Below, in pieces: positions 32,590 through 44,278 of a stretch of DNA of 64,000 nucleotides. Source of the stretch: Sanderia malayensis (taxonomy: Eukaryota; Cnidaria; Scyphozoa; Semaeostomeae; Pelagiidae); assembly GCA_013076295.1 (NCBI GenBank), contig RQOL01000554.1, positions 1 to 64,000 of the forward strand, written 5' to 3'. Numbering within the stretch: position 1 is the stretch's first letter; every line of letters starts with the position of its first letter. Below the pieces are notes generated by a model. It did not search any database, had not been told where the DNA came from, and worked only from the letters and a program-made list of their open reading frames with translations. The position numbers were made by a program, and so were the translations under genes.

Positions 32590-35535
32590 TTTATATCTTA
32601 TTGCAACTCTTTGATCACCAAATTATATAAAAGGAGAATAGCACTGCTTTAAAAGCAAGCAGCATTTGCTCCTAATGACACAGTGAAAATAGAAAGGATT
32701 GGAGAACAGAGAGATATTACACTTGGAACATAAGGAAGAAGTTATAATAAATGGAATCAAAGTCAACCACTCAGACTCACCAGCTTCGATGCCAGTTTCT
32801 TCCTTAATTTCTCTTATCAAAGTATCACCTAAAACAAAGATAACTTCATGACTATAATCATACCGAACAAGCTCTTTTTAGCCCTGGGAGAGATGCTCAA
32901 TAGAGAGGGGGCTTAATTCTAAATCTCAACTCAAAAAAGGCTTATTAAAGAAGGGAACCTAATAGAAATGGGGGCTTTTGTGGCAATATATTTACATATA
33001 CACTGGGGTTCCAAAAGTATTGCAACGCCGGATAAAAATGGCGTCTAAAAGTGGCCCGAGGCCCAAGCAATAAAATTTACATAACAATATATAAATACCA
33101 AACGGGTTTCAATAGAGAATTTCTTTAGCAAAAATATACTCAGAATTTCATAAATTTTCAAGTGAAAACATAATTTAAACTATATCATATTGTTTTGCAA
33201 TAATATTAAAAGAAAACTGCGAAGAGGTCCCTTAAAAAATGTTTGCGAAAATTTATCGAAGTAAAATAATTAAAACGTCAATAATTATAATTTCTTTCAC
33301 TTAAAGCCACGCAAATTCTATCTTATTTAAAAGAGAATGCTGTAACATTTTGAAAAAAATAAGAATTATTTAGGTAACTCTCTTGACCTTTTACAACTCA
33401 CGGTTTAAGTCTTTGTTTATCATTTTAGGAATTTGATTTGACAAAACCTACTTTTCCGTAATATTTTTTTTCAGAGTAAAAAAAGAAGGTTAAGCGCCAT
33501 AACAAAAAATCAGACATGGATATTCCTATAATTTTTTTCAAATATTATAATTTGCTATAATTTTCAAGGGCTTAATATTTTCTGAAGTGAACGAAAATTT
33601 AATTTTTTGAAACCCAATTTGAAATTTGAAAAGCAAAACATATGCTTCTGAAGTTGTAAACAAAGACTTAAACCGTGAGTTGTAAAAGGTCAAGAGAGTT
33701 ACCTAAATAATTCTTATATTTTTCAAAATGTTACAGCATTCTCTTTTAAATGAGATAGAATTTGCGTGGCTTTAAGTGAAAGAAATTATAATTATTGACG
33801 TTTTAATTATTTTACTTCGATAAATTTTCGCAAACGTTTTTTAAGGGACCTCTTCGCAGTTTTCTTTTAATATTATTGCAAAACAATATGATATAGTTTA
33901 AATTATGTATTTATTTGAAAATTTGTGAAATTTTGAGTATATTTATGCTAAAGAAATTCGCTATTGAAACCCGTTTGGTATTTATATATTTTTATGTAAA
34001 TTGTATTGCTTGGGCCTCGGGCCACATTTAGACGCCATTTTTTATCAGGCGTTGCAATACTTTTGGAAGCCCAGTGTATTAGAATTATACAAGTGCTATG
34101 TAAAGTCTTGGATGAAACTGTTATGAGATATTTGTATTGTATATGATATAAGTAAGAGGTTTTGTGTGCAATCTTAAAGAAAACAAGAATAAAGAACGAT
34201 TCATGCTTACAGATATCTTCGTTTGGTTCAGCAAAGCCACCCGGAAACTTCCATTTCTTTACCTGACATAACAAAATGTTAATTAAATTTGTCTGCCATA
34301 TATGTAGGTTTAAGCTATGGCAGTTCAATAAATAAATGTCATTACAGATATGAAACCAAATTATGTCAAAGAAAGCTGGGCGATGTTTAATAATATTACA
34401 TTAAAATGCCTGCTTTTCCTTTCTCTTGAACGACAAACGCTTCTCGTGTCTCTTCATTTAGTACCATGCCTTAAGCAAAAAAGATCCAAAATTAAGCCAT
34501 TGGTTCAAAATGATTCACATATCTCAAGACTATCTCAAGACCTTGTCTAGAAGTCTACTACCTAGTACAACTAGTACAAATGCTAGAACTAGTACAAATG
34601 CAATTGCAACAATTATACAAGATTACGCTATCAAACATATTTCAAATACCTACCTGGCACACCAACAGTGTGAAAAGCATATTGGGAATTTTATGTTCTT
34701 TATCTTCTGGTAGCCATTTCGTCATCATTATGTAATCATTTATCACGTGCTGGCAGCTGAAGCCTTTAGAACTCAGGTATGGTATTGCTCAATGGTATTT
34801 TAATGGTATTTTCACAAATACTCCTCTCATCCCATCTGCCTTCCAGATATTGAGGTATTCTAGGAAGATGAAAGAAAGATAATATGATAAAACAGTTGAA
34901 TAGTAAATGTTGATTATAGATTGGATGAATGGATGAACAAATGAATGGATGACTTATCAAATCAACAGATAAATGCAGGAATGAATGAATAATGTATGAA
35001 TAGAATAGGAAATGAATTAGAGGAAAGGAAGAAATGCAAAAAGTTGAAAAAGACAAATTATTTCACCTGATAAACTTCCAGCAAACTCGTCTTTATCTTC
35101 ATTCCCTGCAACAACTCCAAGATCCAATATAAAACAACAAACACGTGTTTCTTTCCAGACCCAGCCATGTTTTTAAAACTCACTTCCACTACATTGGTCT
35201 CGAGAAGGCAAAGAAATGTTCCGTTTGTAGGTGTAAAGGTCCTTCTTCTTCTTACACGTACAATGACACTTTTTCATGGCAGAGGATAGAGACCTGTGAC
35301 TTTCTAAATTGTAGCCATTCAAGGACGAAATATGGCTAGAATATCGCTGCAGCGGCCGTCTTGTTGCCATATCCATTTAATATATATGATTTCTAAAAAT
35401 GATATGACTTCGTTCGGTGACGAACTTGTTGCGTGACTCCTCTCTTGGTTCACGCCCACTCTACTCTTCAAGGCCAATTGGGCCTGAGGACCAAATCGTT
35501 GTTGATTGATAGAGCTAAATATCCAGCCTGATCAC
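32590..35535 (-). pseudogene. NUDT6-like Nudix gene, copy B
   Basis: This is the most complete arrangement of the NUDT6-like exons, together with copy D. On the minus strand, in order: an exon around 35118-35070 (DEFAGSLSG), one around 34863-34690 (KADGMRGVF, then INDYIMMTKWLPED, resembling the N-terminal half of animal NUDT6), one around 34475-34410 (NEETREAFVVQEKGK), 34262-34211 (KKWKFPGGFAEPNEDI) and 32828-32781 (DTLIREIKEETGIEAG, the Nudix box). A TGA at 34789-34791 replaces the tryptophan codon seen in copy D, and a one-base change near CCCAATATG shifts the frame. A mariner-type MITE sits in the intron before the Nudix exon. No exons are seen after the Nudix box, as in all copies. Confidence 0.75.
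33001..34076. mobile_element. Tc1/mariner-type fold-back MITE, 1076 bp
   Basis: The tips CACTGGGGTTCCAAAAG and CACTGGGCTTCCAAAAG lie against TA on both sides (32999-33000, 34077-34078). The inverted arms are about 420 bp each (33001-33420 and 33657-34076), nearly identical by eye and separated by about 236 bp of AT-rich sequence. There is no transposase. The element lies in an intron of NUDT6-like copy B and is absent from copies A, C and D. Confidence 0.9.
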
Positions 35536-35558
35536 ATCGGTAGATGAAAAATGCAATA

Positions 35559-35818
35559 CCGTAAATTCTCTATTAAGCCCCCCGGGGGCTTATTGAAATA
35601 CAGCACTTTTAAGGGGGGGGCTTATTAGAGAAGGGGTGGTACAACATATGTAAAAAGACGTTATCAGCAGTATATCAATGCTTATATTTGAGTCTTTGAT
35701 GTCATGATAACTATTCAGCCTGATCATGTTCAAAACCCCGCGTCGTTATATAGTTTTGCATCATTAAAATTTCGAGGGGGGCTTAATTGAGAGGGGGGGC
35801 TAAAAAGAGAATTTACGG
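35559..35818. mobile_element. Tc1/mariner-type MITE, 260 bp
   Basis: The inverted ends CCGTAAATTCTCTATTAAGC and CCGTAAATTCTCTTTTTAGC are flanked by TA on both sides. Poly-C/poly-G segments follow each tip. Older relatives with the same order of blocks (TCTAATAAGCTTCTTTTTGAG, CTCTATTGAGCC, AGGGCTAAAAAGA) occur in the introns of NUDT6-like copies A, B, C and D. Confidence 0.85.
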
Positions 35819-35820
35819 TA

Positions 35821-36312
35821 CATCAGTTTGAGGTCAAAAGTCTGCATGATAATTTATGCAAAACCTTGTTTTGCAACAAAATAAATTTGCATAATAAATC
35901 TTCTCTTGAAAGAAAGGCGGGAAACAGATTTTCCGGGAAGTATCAACAATAGGCCTCTTTCATTCATTTATTGCTTAAAACATTGATTATTTAAATAAAA
36001 CAATTATGTCCACAATGTATCATAATTTCAACACAGCAACAGAAGCTCCATTGCAGTTGCAAAGCTCGCTAGGATCAAGCTCGGGAAACGTAATGTCAGG
36101 TAGGGTACTGTACTGCAGCGTAAATAAGTAATTTTTTATTTTATTTATATTTATTCAACTTTACGGTGAAAAAACTTATTTTAGTATGTAGGCTTAGAAG
36201 TAGTGGAGCGGCATGGAGGACCCTGTCCCATAAAAACAGAAGAGACATGAAACATAATCATAACAAATTTTATTAATGAACATTGGAATAGAGCAAATTT
36301 AACATCCATAAT
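35821..36312. other. No supported feature
   Basis: AT-rich spacer between two DNA transposons. No exon or repeat is recognised. Confidence 0.4.
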
Positions 36313-37456
36313 CAGGGGCGGATCCAGGAAAAATTTTTAGGGGTGCTCAGAAGTTTTAGGGGTTTTTGTTTGGGCGTGGTCAAAATGTTGGCCACACCCT
36401 TAAGACTAACGTTGAGTGTGGGATATACCATGTTGATGATTAGTGCATGCTGTTATCTATAAATCAACTGAATTTAAAAACAAAAAAGAGCACACAATTT
36501 TTGTATGTTGGAAAGTTGAGCAACAAAACAATTTATCGTAAAAGATGATGACAAGAAATGACTTTGCTCTATTCAGTGTTGACATTGTAATGAAATACCA
36601 AGCTTTGAACAAATTTTTTTGAAGAAAGATGTTTTGGGTGCAATTCACATGTACGGTTACAAACACTGAATCAAAGCCAAACCTCATTCCTAAAAATTTG
36701 CTTGATAGGCCATTTGAAATTAAATAGGCCAAAATGAAAGTATCATTTTCTTTGTTTTTGAAATCACCGGTCGATTCGATTCGTAATAATTTCTTGCAAA
36801 GATAGATTATTTTCTCTTCTTCCTTCCTAAGAGTTTAACTAGTGTTTGTTTGCCAAATATTAACTTGTTTCAAAGCTCAAGATTCCATTAAAATGTCAAT
36901 GTTGCCGATGCCGAACTGACGAAATTAAATTAGCCATAACTTTGGCATTGAATTGGATTCAATATCTTCAGCACCCGTAAACGGAGCAGACCAATCAACG
37001 ATCATCTTTTACGGGTGCCGAGAACTGGCGGGAGCACCCATAAAACTTGAAATTATGGAGCAAACCAATCAGCAAGCATCTTTATGGGTGCTCAAAATGA
37101 GCGGGAGCACCCATAAAACTTGAATTTATGGAGCAAACCAATCAGCTAGCATCTTTATGGGTGCTCAAACCTGGTAGACCAATCAGGAACCATCTTTATG
37201 GGTGCTCATTGTTAAGCCACGAGCACAGGGCTACAACATATACAAACTACCATGTCTCTAAATATTGAATTGAATAACAGTGCGTTAACTTGTCGAGACG
37301 AGATTTGTTGAGGCCCTGTTTGGCATTTTATCCAAAGTTGACGAGAATATTTCAAGATTTGATTTTTAAATTGTATTATATACTACTTTTTTTTATTTTC
37401 CTTAATATTTTTATGGGTGCTCAAGCACCCAGAGCACCCCTCTAGATCCGCGCCTG
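36313..37456. mobile_element. Non-autonomous DNA transposon with CAGGGGCGGATCC ends, 1144 bp
   Basis: The inverted ends CAGGGGCGGATCCAGG and CAGGCGCGGATCTAGA each lead into AGGGGTGCTC. ATAAT occurs on both sides (36308-36312 and 37457-37461), a possible 5-bp target duplication. The interior contains three to four imperfect tandem units (about 36965-37210), each with AGCACCCATAAAACTTGAA, GCAAACCAATCAGC and ATCTTTATGGGTGCTC, so every unit can form a hairpin between AGCACCCAT and ATGGGTGCT. The last arm repeats the motif at the right end. There is no coding capacity. The superfamily is uncertain; similar tips are widespread in animal hAT-like families. Confidence 0.75.
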
Positions 37457-38288
37457 ATAATGAATTGGTCTGGAAAATAAATCTTTTGATTTTTTCATAC
37501 AACCCTTGTTTTCTTTTTGAGAATCGTCACCCGGTTGTTGCATTTGTATCTATCATATCATTCATAGCATAGAAATAAATGCTATTGACAGCTTCTAAGA
37601 CCTGTTCTATATGCTCGATACGACTACAAGGTCGATATTCGTAATATTTATTGAGAATCAGCAAATTAAACTTCAGTTGTTATGATTTATTTTAGGCCAT
37701 GCATGGCATAGAAATCAGCAGATAAAGAACTGTTGCTCAGAATGGTAAACTGGATAGCAACACAATTGCTATTATGAAGACTGTCTGCATGTGTGGAGCC
37801 GGAGCGGGACATTAAGGACGGGATCAACAACTTAGCGTGGAAACATCGAGACAAAGTTAAAATAAAGCAAATTTTAGTTCAAAAATGGGATAAAAATCAT
37901 ATTTTATTGTATTGTGTTGATTTTTTTGTTTTCATTTTACTTTATATATTTTTACAAAATGGATTTCTCTTTGAGAGTGCCCTTTTTACATGAAGTACAT
38001 AGTATGTTGGGTGGGTGGTTGCACAGATTCTTCTTCTTCTGTTGTTTTTGTAATGGCGGCGATTGTCCTAGTTGCAAATTGTACATTGTATTGTAGGTAG
38101 TATTAAATGATTTTTATGTAGAGTTGTAAATTATAGGATTCGCATTTAAATAATAGAACATTCTTGAAGAAGTTCAAGCATTTTGGTTTTTTCCAAGAGC
38201 TGGATGAATGGGCAAATAATGCTTTACCTCCTGCACAAAAAACGAAACGAACAACTGAAGAAGAAATCCCACGTTCATTGAGGTTTAA
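37457..38288. other. No supported feature
   Basis: AT-rich sequence between two transposons. Short reading frames at 37793-38096 show no domain. Confidence 0.4.
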
Positions 38289-39855
38289 AGTGCCACTATA
38301 GCTTTTTTTTTTATTCTTTATATCAGGAAAACTTGCAACGCTGATTTCAAATCTGAAAATATTTTTGAAATCTGACGCGTAGTTCACGAGTTATAACGTG
38401 TAAAAGTGTCGATATTTCGTCACTTTCACCATTTTTCTTGACACACTTCGAGGACTGGGATTTACCTACTATGACATCATAGTAGGGACCCCGTTTTTTT
38501 TCCCGTACTGAAGCAACAAGTTTGACACTGATTTTCTCCCAGAAAACGAATACTTTTGTTCGTTCTTTTTACTCAAATAGTTAGGTATTGGGCGTCGGTT
38601 ACCCAGAATGGGATTTTTAAACAATTTTGATCGGTCAGTTGCTTTGAAATTGAAATGCAAAATTTCCATGTAGTGGCTGTCCAATCTGTGGGCACGGCGC
38701 GGGCACATGCCGCGGCCTGTGGATGCATAAGCAAGACAAGCTGAGCTTGTAGTGTGGTGGGTGATATGTGTATTGTGTTGTGTGTGGTGTGTGTGTGTGA
38801 ATGTTTTGCTGCGGAAGGAGGGCAACAGCAAATCAAAGCAATCAATGTGTTTGCGAAGCTTGTGTTGTGCTTTTAAGAGAACGCAAGTACTCAATAAATG
38901 AAAGTCATAGTTGCTAAAATTTATTTATTGGACAGTGGTTATAAGGCATAGTGATTCTTATATAATCCTGAGAAATACAAACATTATTAGGAGAAGATGC
39001 GACTGTATGTGCTGGCTGTAGTAGTGACTTTGGCGATGAAATAAACTCCGCGAAGGCCTGTTGTTGATCGATTTGATCCTACATATTCTTTGGCGTAGCC
39101 CAACAATTTTTCAATTAAAAGTTTTAAAGAAAATTCCACGCAAAAAGAGACCTTTCGAAGCGATTTAACGACACTGGGCAATAAGCTGGGTTGTATTTAA
39201 AACGCAAATTGAAATTCAACGCAATAATTTAGGCCCTGTATGTATGCCTGTAGTTGGCCAGCACTCACAATCGCATACTCCTCGTTTCATGGGAACAACT
39301 TCTGATTTATCGGTATCGGTCTTCCAAGAAATTATAGCGGTATATGATGCTTTGCTTTAGTTTTTACTATCGTCTTTTCAATTAAAGTAAATTCCATACA
39401 AGCAAACTCACTTTTACTCTAAGGTTAGCCCGAATACTTTATTATCAGGCCGCGGCATGTGCCCGCGCCGTGTCCACAAATTGGACAGCCACTACATGGA
39501 AATTTTGCATTTCAATTTTAAAGCAACTGACCGATCAAAAATGTTTAAAAATCCCATTCTGGGTAACCGACGCCCAATATCTAACTATTTGAGTACAAAA
39601 AACGAACAAAAATATTCGTTTTCTTGGAGAAAATCAGTGGCAAACTTGTTGCTTCAGTATGGGGAAAAAAACGGGGTCCCTACTATGATGTCATAGTAGG
39701 TAGATCCCAGTCCTCGAAGTGTGTCAAGAGAGTGTGAGGGAAAACACCTTGTAGCTCAAAAAGTACTCATCAGATCAAAAAAGTAAAAGCAGATTCAGAA
39801 TCAGCGAATTCGAATCTATAGTTTTAGCAAATAAAAAAAAAGCTATAGTGGCACT
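38289..39855. mobile_element. TTAA-flanked fold-back element, 1567 bp
   Basis: The inverted ends AGTGCCACTATAGC are bounded by TTAA on both sides (38285-38288, 39856-39859), as for piggyBac-like targets. The arms are about 410-430 bp (38289-38721 and 39449-39855), with the inner 260 bp very similar and the outermost 120-150 bp more diverged. The ends lack the CCC tip usual for piggyBac. The middle 720 bp has no recognisable transposase. Both arms can be read as the same 79-codon frame, which is a by-product of the repeat. A GT/CA-rich microsatellite lies at about 38755-38800. Confidence 0.8.
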
Positions 39856-39859
39856 TTAA

Positions 39860-40839
39860 TAGAGATGTTGAAATTAGACATTACAATGGGAAAATCCTGC
39901 AAGGGCATACAATCGTGGAAAGGCTACTGGGATAAAAGAATCTAATGGTATAATTACACTTAATTTAATTTCTAATAAGCTTAGATACATAAACATAACC
40001 TAATAATAGGAAGCAAAGTCGTTTTAATTTTAATTGAGTGATAAACGTGTTTTGACATTTTTAAGCAGGCTCTGATGCAAGTTATAGTGATAATTTTGAT
40101 GAAGTGCCCGGAGCACATTGAATATTCCATCTATAGGCAAATACATACTTTATAATACATTTTTTGTATTGATTTAATTTGTTAAATTTCACATTGATGG
40201 TTGCTTTGAACATGAAACTATGAGTAACACCAAAATTGGGTTTTTCTATTCTCATGCTGCAATTAAGTGCAAACATTGATAGACTACCCAGCTCTTCTTC
40301 CTGATATCAAGTGAATTTCTTGTAGCAACATCAAGCTCAATGCACAATTGCATGTCAGGGTATTCATGGCAAATCATTGATGTAGCATTTTATTTTGTCT
40401 TGATGTCTAGTGTTTAGGCTTACAAATGCTTAAATTTTAAATATTCCTATCTCAAACTGTTCATGGAAGGTTATTGTGGAACTGGAAAGGTTGGGAACAG
40501 AGTTTCCTTCTTTGAAAAAAGAAACACAGTGGTAAATGATAAAGAAAACATTGAATGAAAGTTGGCCTTAAGTCAGAGAAAGCTTACTTCAACATAATAT
40601 GTTTGATTAGTGATTGCATCCCAGATAATGCTGCCGTTTGCAGAAACTGCAACATTCTTGGTGCAAGTATTTGGTGCATGTCATTCCTTAAGCTTCTTTG
40701 CACTGAATGTGAGAGTAAACTTCATTGAAAGTTAGCTTTTCTCAAGAGACAGTGTTGGCTTAATGGCTATTCCAAACAAATAGAAAATGGATTTACAGTA
40801 GTTGAGAGAGTGATATTGGTATAGTTGGTCTTGTAATTA
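39860..40839. other. No supported feature
   Basis: AT-rich spacer, no exon or repeat recognised. Confidence 0.4.
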
Positions 40840-43147
40840 CAGTCTACTCTCGATAAGTGGAATCCCGGATAAGTGGAACTTTTGTTTAATGGAACCAATT
40901 TCTCCGGTCCCTTTAATTTGCATCAACGAACCTATAATTCGGATAAGTGGGACCATTTTTTCGGTTCCGTGCAGGTTCCACCAGGGAGCCCGAAGGGTGG
41001 GAGGAGAAACGCGCATTAGCCTTGTTGTTCCATGTGAGATGCGGCTTTTGAAAACGAGGCTTATTTTCGAGGCGTTTAGTGATGAAGGTGATGGCTACCA
41101 GTCGGTGTTTTACGGTTGATGATCGATACCAATGAGCAAAAGGACGCTCGCCGAGAATTTTTAACTAAGTACTCGGGAAACGATTTTTGGCGGGAAACTT
41201 AATTCCGGTTATTTTGTCTTGTGCGTTGCTTGCTTTTGCAAATGTGCATGTTTGTAAATATGCATATAATATAACTACCTAATTTCGTAACATTTAAAAT
41301 CGGTAAGATAGCTTGCGAAGACTCTATGATATGGGAGGAGAAATATACATTGTTATGACGAATAGACACGTCTGAATTGTTCTTGTCCAGACACTAATGT
41401 CTATTTGTTTATTTTACTATTTTGGGATGATGGGGGTTTCTTCTGTTCATACTATTAAATGGTTCTCTAAGTAGTTGAAAGTATAAAATTCTTGCAATTT
41501 TGCAAAACTTTGGCAGTATCCACACTGTTTTTGGTTGCTAAAAATGGCTCATTGCTGCTGCTACAGGGAAATTGCGTATGTTGTGGTGGGAAATTTTTAA
41601 TTTGCACGTACGGGGGTCATTGTTTACAACAACAAAATTTTTCCTTGCCTAGAGAGCTATTTGTAAAAATAACAGGATCATTTGCCCGCAGATATTTTAG
41701 TATTGCTTTAAAAATTCTGGACGGTTTGTCCAGAAAGTAATTGTTTTATGGTCTAAATGAAGTTTTGTAATGGTGCATGGCAAAACACGAGCTGTAATTC
41801 CGAAGCTATAACATGAAATATTTTTGCAGTTTTGGGCTTAAACTGTAGCCCATTCCTAAATCTAATAGGTATTTTATGATTTGTTAAAAAATAACTTCGA
41901 TTTATTTGATTTGAGACCATTGTTCACGGCCTTGTGGGTTGCGTAAGTTGACAACATAACACACGAGCTGTTAATGCTTCAAGATTACCTGGAATATAGT
42001 TTCGACTTTTGGGTTCATATTGAACCTTATTGATATATCTAACAGGTATTTTTTAGGTTGGTTTTGCTGTATTCACTATTAAATGCCTGAATTATTGATT
42101 GAAAATAGAATTTTGTCAAATCTGAATCTTGTCCTGAATCTTGTCCTGGCGACAATAAAATAAGCATTTGCTTGCTATGTTTTTGTCTAGGCAAATGGCA
42201 GAGTGCAATCAATGTCAGAATCGGTATCACAGGATGTGTGAGAGAATACCAGGTCAGGCATTCCATGACACAGATGTTGAATGGAAATGCTCCCACCGTC
42301 AGAATAAACCTAATAACTAGTATATTAAATAAGCAAGTAGGGCATTCCTGCAGAAGTCTGCAGGTTAAAAACTTCCCGGCAACCAGTATGCTCTGCTGGT
42401 AAGTTTGTTCAGGCGTTGCTATTATTTTCTATCAAATTGCGTTTCTATCTCTATCTCTACCAATATGTAACACGAACGTTTTTTCGTATTACATATTTCA
42501 CATTTCACGTTGGCAAGAGTCAATAAAAAGTAACCAACTTCCCAACTTTGTGCAGCTTCGTAACTTTAACTCTTTAGGCCTGTCCTATCCTGTCCATTTA
42601 GTTGTGATCGTGATGTTATTAGACTGTTTCCGAAACACAACCTATGTCAGTAAGACGCCCGTTGGAGGTCTTGCACGAGCGCGGCCCGGGCTATCCCCCA
42701 ATATCATCGGGCGTCTTGATGAAAATCTTTACACACTTTTGCAAAAACATCGGTCGTCATCAAGACCGGTGATTGAGACAAATTATTTCAAACTTGTAAG
42801 TTTTAAATCGAGTTCATTTTTATAGTTTATGGAAATTCAACATTCGATCTATCATTTCGAGGTAAAATGACTCTAATATGAAAAAATACGTTTTTTAAAC
42901 ACAGTTTTATTTTGTCAACTGTTTCCACGGAAATTTCATCACATGGTTCCGCTTTCAGACACTGGCCTAGCAAATCGTGGATATGTGTATCTTTTCGGGC
43001 AAATGCATAGAGCGTTCACAGCATCACAAACAATCCCATTGCTGCCCCTGAAGACTTCTGGAAATTGGAACAGACAAAGAAGAGCATAAATATTTATGCT
43101 CCCTATTACTTTATGCTCCCTGGGTTCCACTTTCCGAGAGTATACTG
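40840..43147. mobile_element. Tigger/pogo-type element without recognisable transposase, 2308 bp
   Basis: The left end CAGTCTACTCTCGATAAGTG continues with a second GGATAAGTGGAA unit. The right end inverted reads CAGTATACTCTCGGAAAGTG. Both are bounded by TA (40838-40839, 43148-43149). Ends with repeated ATAAGTGGAA blocks are typical of Tigger/pogo elements. The interior has no DDE transposase I can recognise. It holds two imperfect tandem copies of a segment with CACGAGCTGT and TAACAGGTATTTT (about 41785-41890 and 41962-42060). This is either a non-autonomous derivative or a badly decayed copy. Confidence 0.75.
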
Positions 43148-43763
43148 TAATCAATTGAGCAACGAAATTGCTCGGTAAACTCGGTAAGCCGGTCAGTAAA
43201 TCTCGTAACGCACCAATGTTACGTTTTCAGTTCTTTAGATCGTGAGACATTCTGAAAGCTATCGTGTTTCTCAGATACGTCAAGAAATAGAGTAAAGCCG
43301 AGGAAATCAATGTTTTCAAGGAAGATTGCTTTGAAACATGTGATTGAAAAATATAATACCACAACGAAGCTGGCAAGCAATGCAATGCTGCGTTGATGTT
43401 ATTTATAGAGACGTCATTTGTGGCAAATTTCCCTGGAATAATGAGGATGGTTCGTTTCAATGATTGACTTAAATTACTTAATTATGTCCCCGTATTCCTA
43501 AAAAAACCACTGTTAATAAGCACGTGATGAAATCATTTAACGTATAAAAATCAGTTACTTTGAAGATTCCCTGACGCTCATGCTCCTTCTTTCAACCCCA
43601 CGTACAGTGGGTTAGCTCGCTACGCTCGCTTGTCTATCTATTATCAAGAAACATTGACTGATATATTATATTGATAAGTATGTGCTGATAAAACGATGTA
43701 GGGAAGAGCTCTCTTGTGCACTGAAAAAATGTCAGTTGTATAAAGAGAAAGTGAAAGTGGCAG
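43148..43763. other. No supported feature up to the assembly gap
   Basis: A short plus-strand segment before the gap (43680-43763) can be read as a charged helix, but it is truncated by the gap and cannot be assigned. Confidence 0.35.
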
Positions 43764-43863
43764 NNNNNNNNNNNNNNNNNNNNNNNNNNNNNNNNNNNNN
43801 NNNNNNNNNNNNNNNNNNNNNNNNNNNNNNNNNNNNNNNNNNNNNNNNNNNNNNNNNNNNNNN
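43764..43863. other. Assembly gap (100 Ns)
   Basis: Exactly 100 undetermined bases, probably a scaffold gap of unknown true length. It lies between the Tigger-like element and the 3' end of the KDZ gene, so the right border of the KDZ element may be hidden here. Confidence 0.99.
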
Positions 43864-44278
43864 TTTCTCCTCTGACAGGCGATCACGAACCAGACACCAT
43901 TGCACAATCAATCGCTTATCCGCGATGTCAACTGTACAAAAAACAAAATAATAACACAAATAACAAAAATAATAAAATGCTGTTTGTAAAAACAGCACAG
44001 CAACCAAACTTGACACTGCAATTTTTAGGACCAACAGAACACCATAAATACGACAAAGCAGCTTAATCATAATATTGCACTCTTATGATCAAGCTGCTAT
44101 GTCATTTCTTTATGGTGTAGGTGTACAATTTATCACCAACTTTCGCTCCCCAAAAAGTCAACAAAGATGCTCTTTTGTCGCAATAATTAGCATTGGTTGA
44201 AAAGTAAAAGCACTGAAATGTATAGTAAAAACGTTTAATCCAGCTTGAACCAATTATAGGTAAAGCAAACATAAATCT
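43864..44278. other. Spacer downstream of the KDZ gene
   Basis: No exon recognised. Two inverted short blocks (GACAAAGCAGCTTAATCATAA and TTATGATCAAGCTGCTATGTC, around 44050-44102) form a local hairpin. I could not match it to the other side of the KDZ gene. Confidence 0.4.

Noticed and set aside
38469..39696. Matching reading frames at 38469-38894 (minus) and 39457-39696 (plus)
   Set aside because: They arise from the inverted arms of the TTAA-flanked element and have no domain support.
43682..43951. Frames running through the N gap
   Set aside because: The middle is undetermined sequence, so the frames are meaningless.
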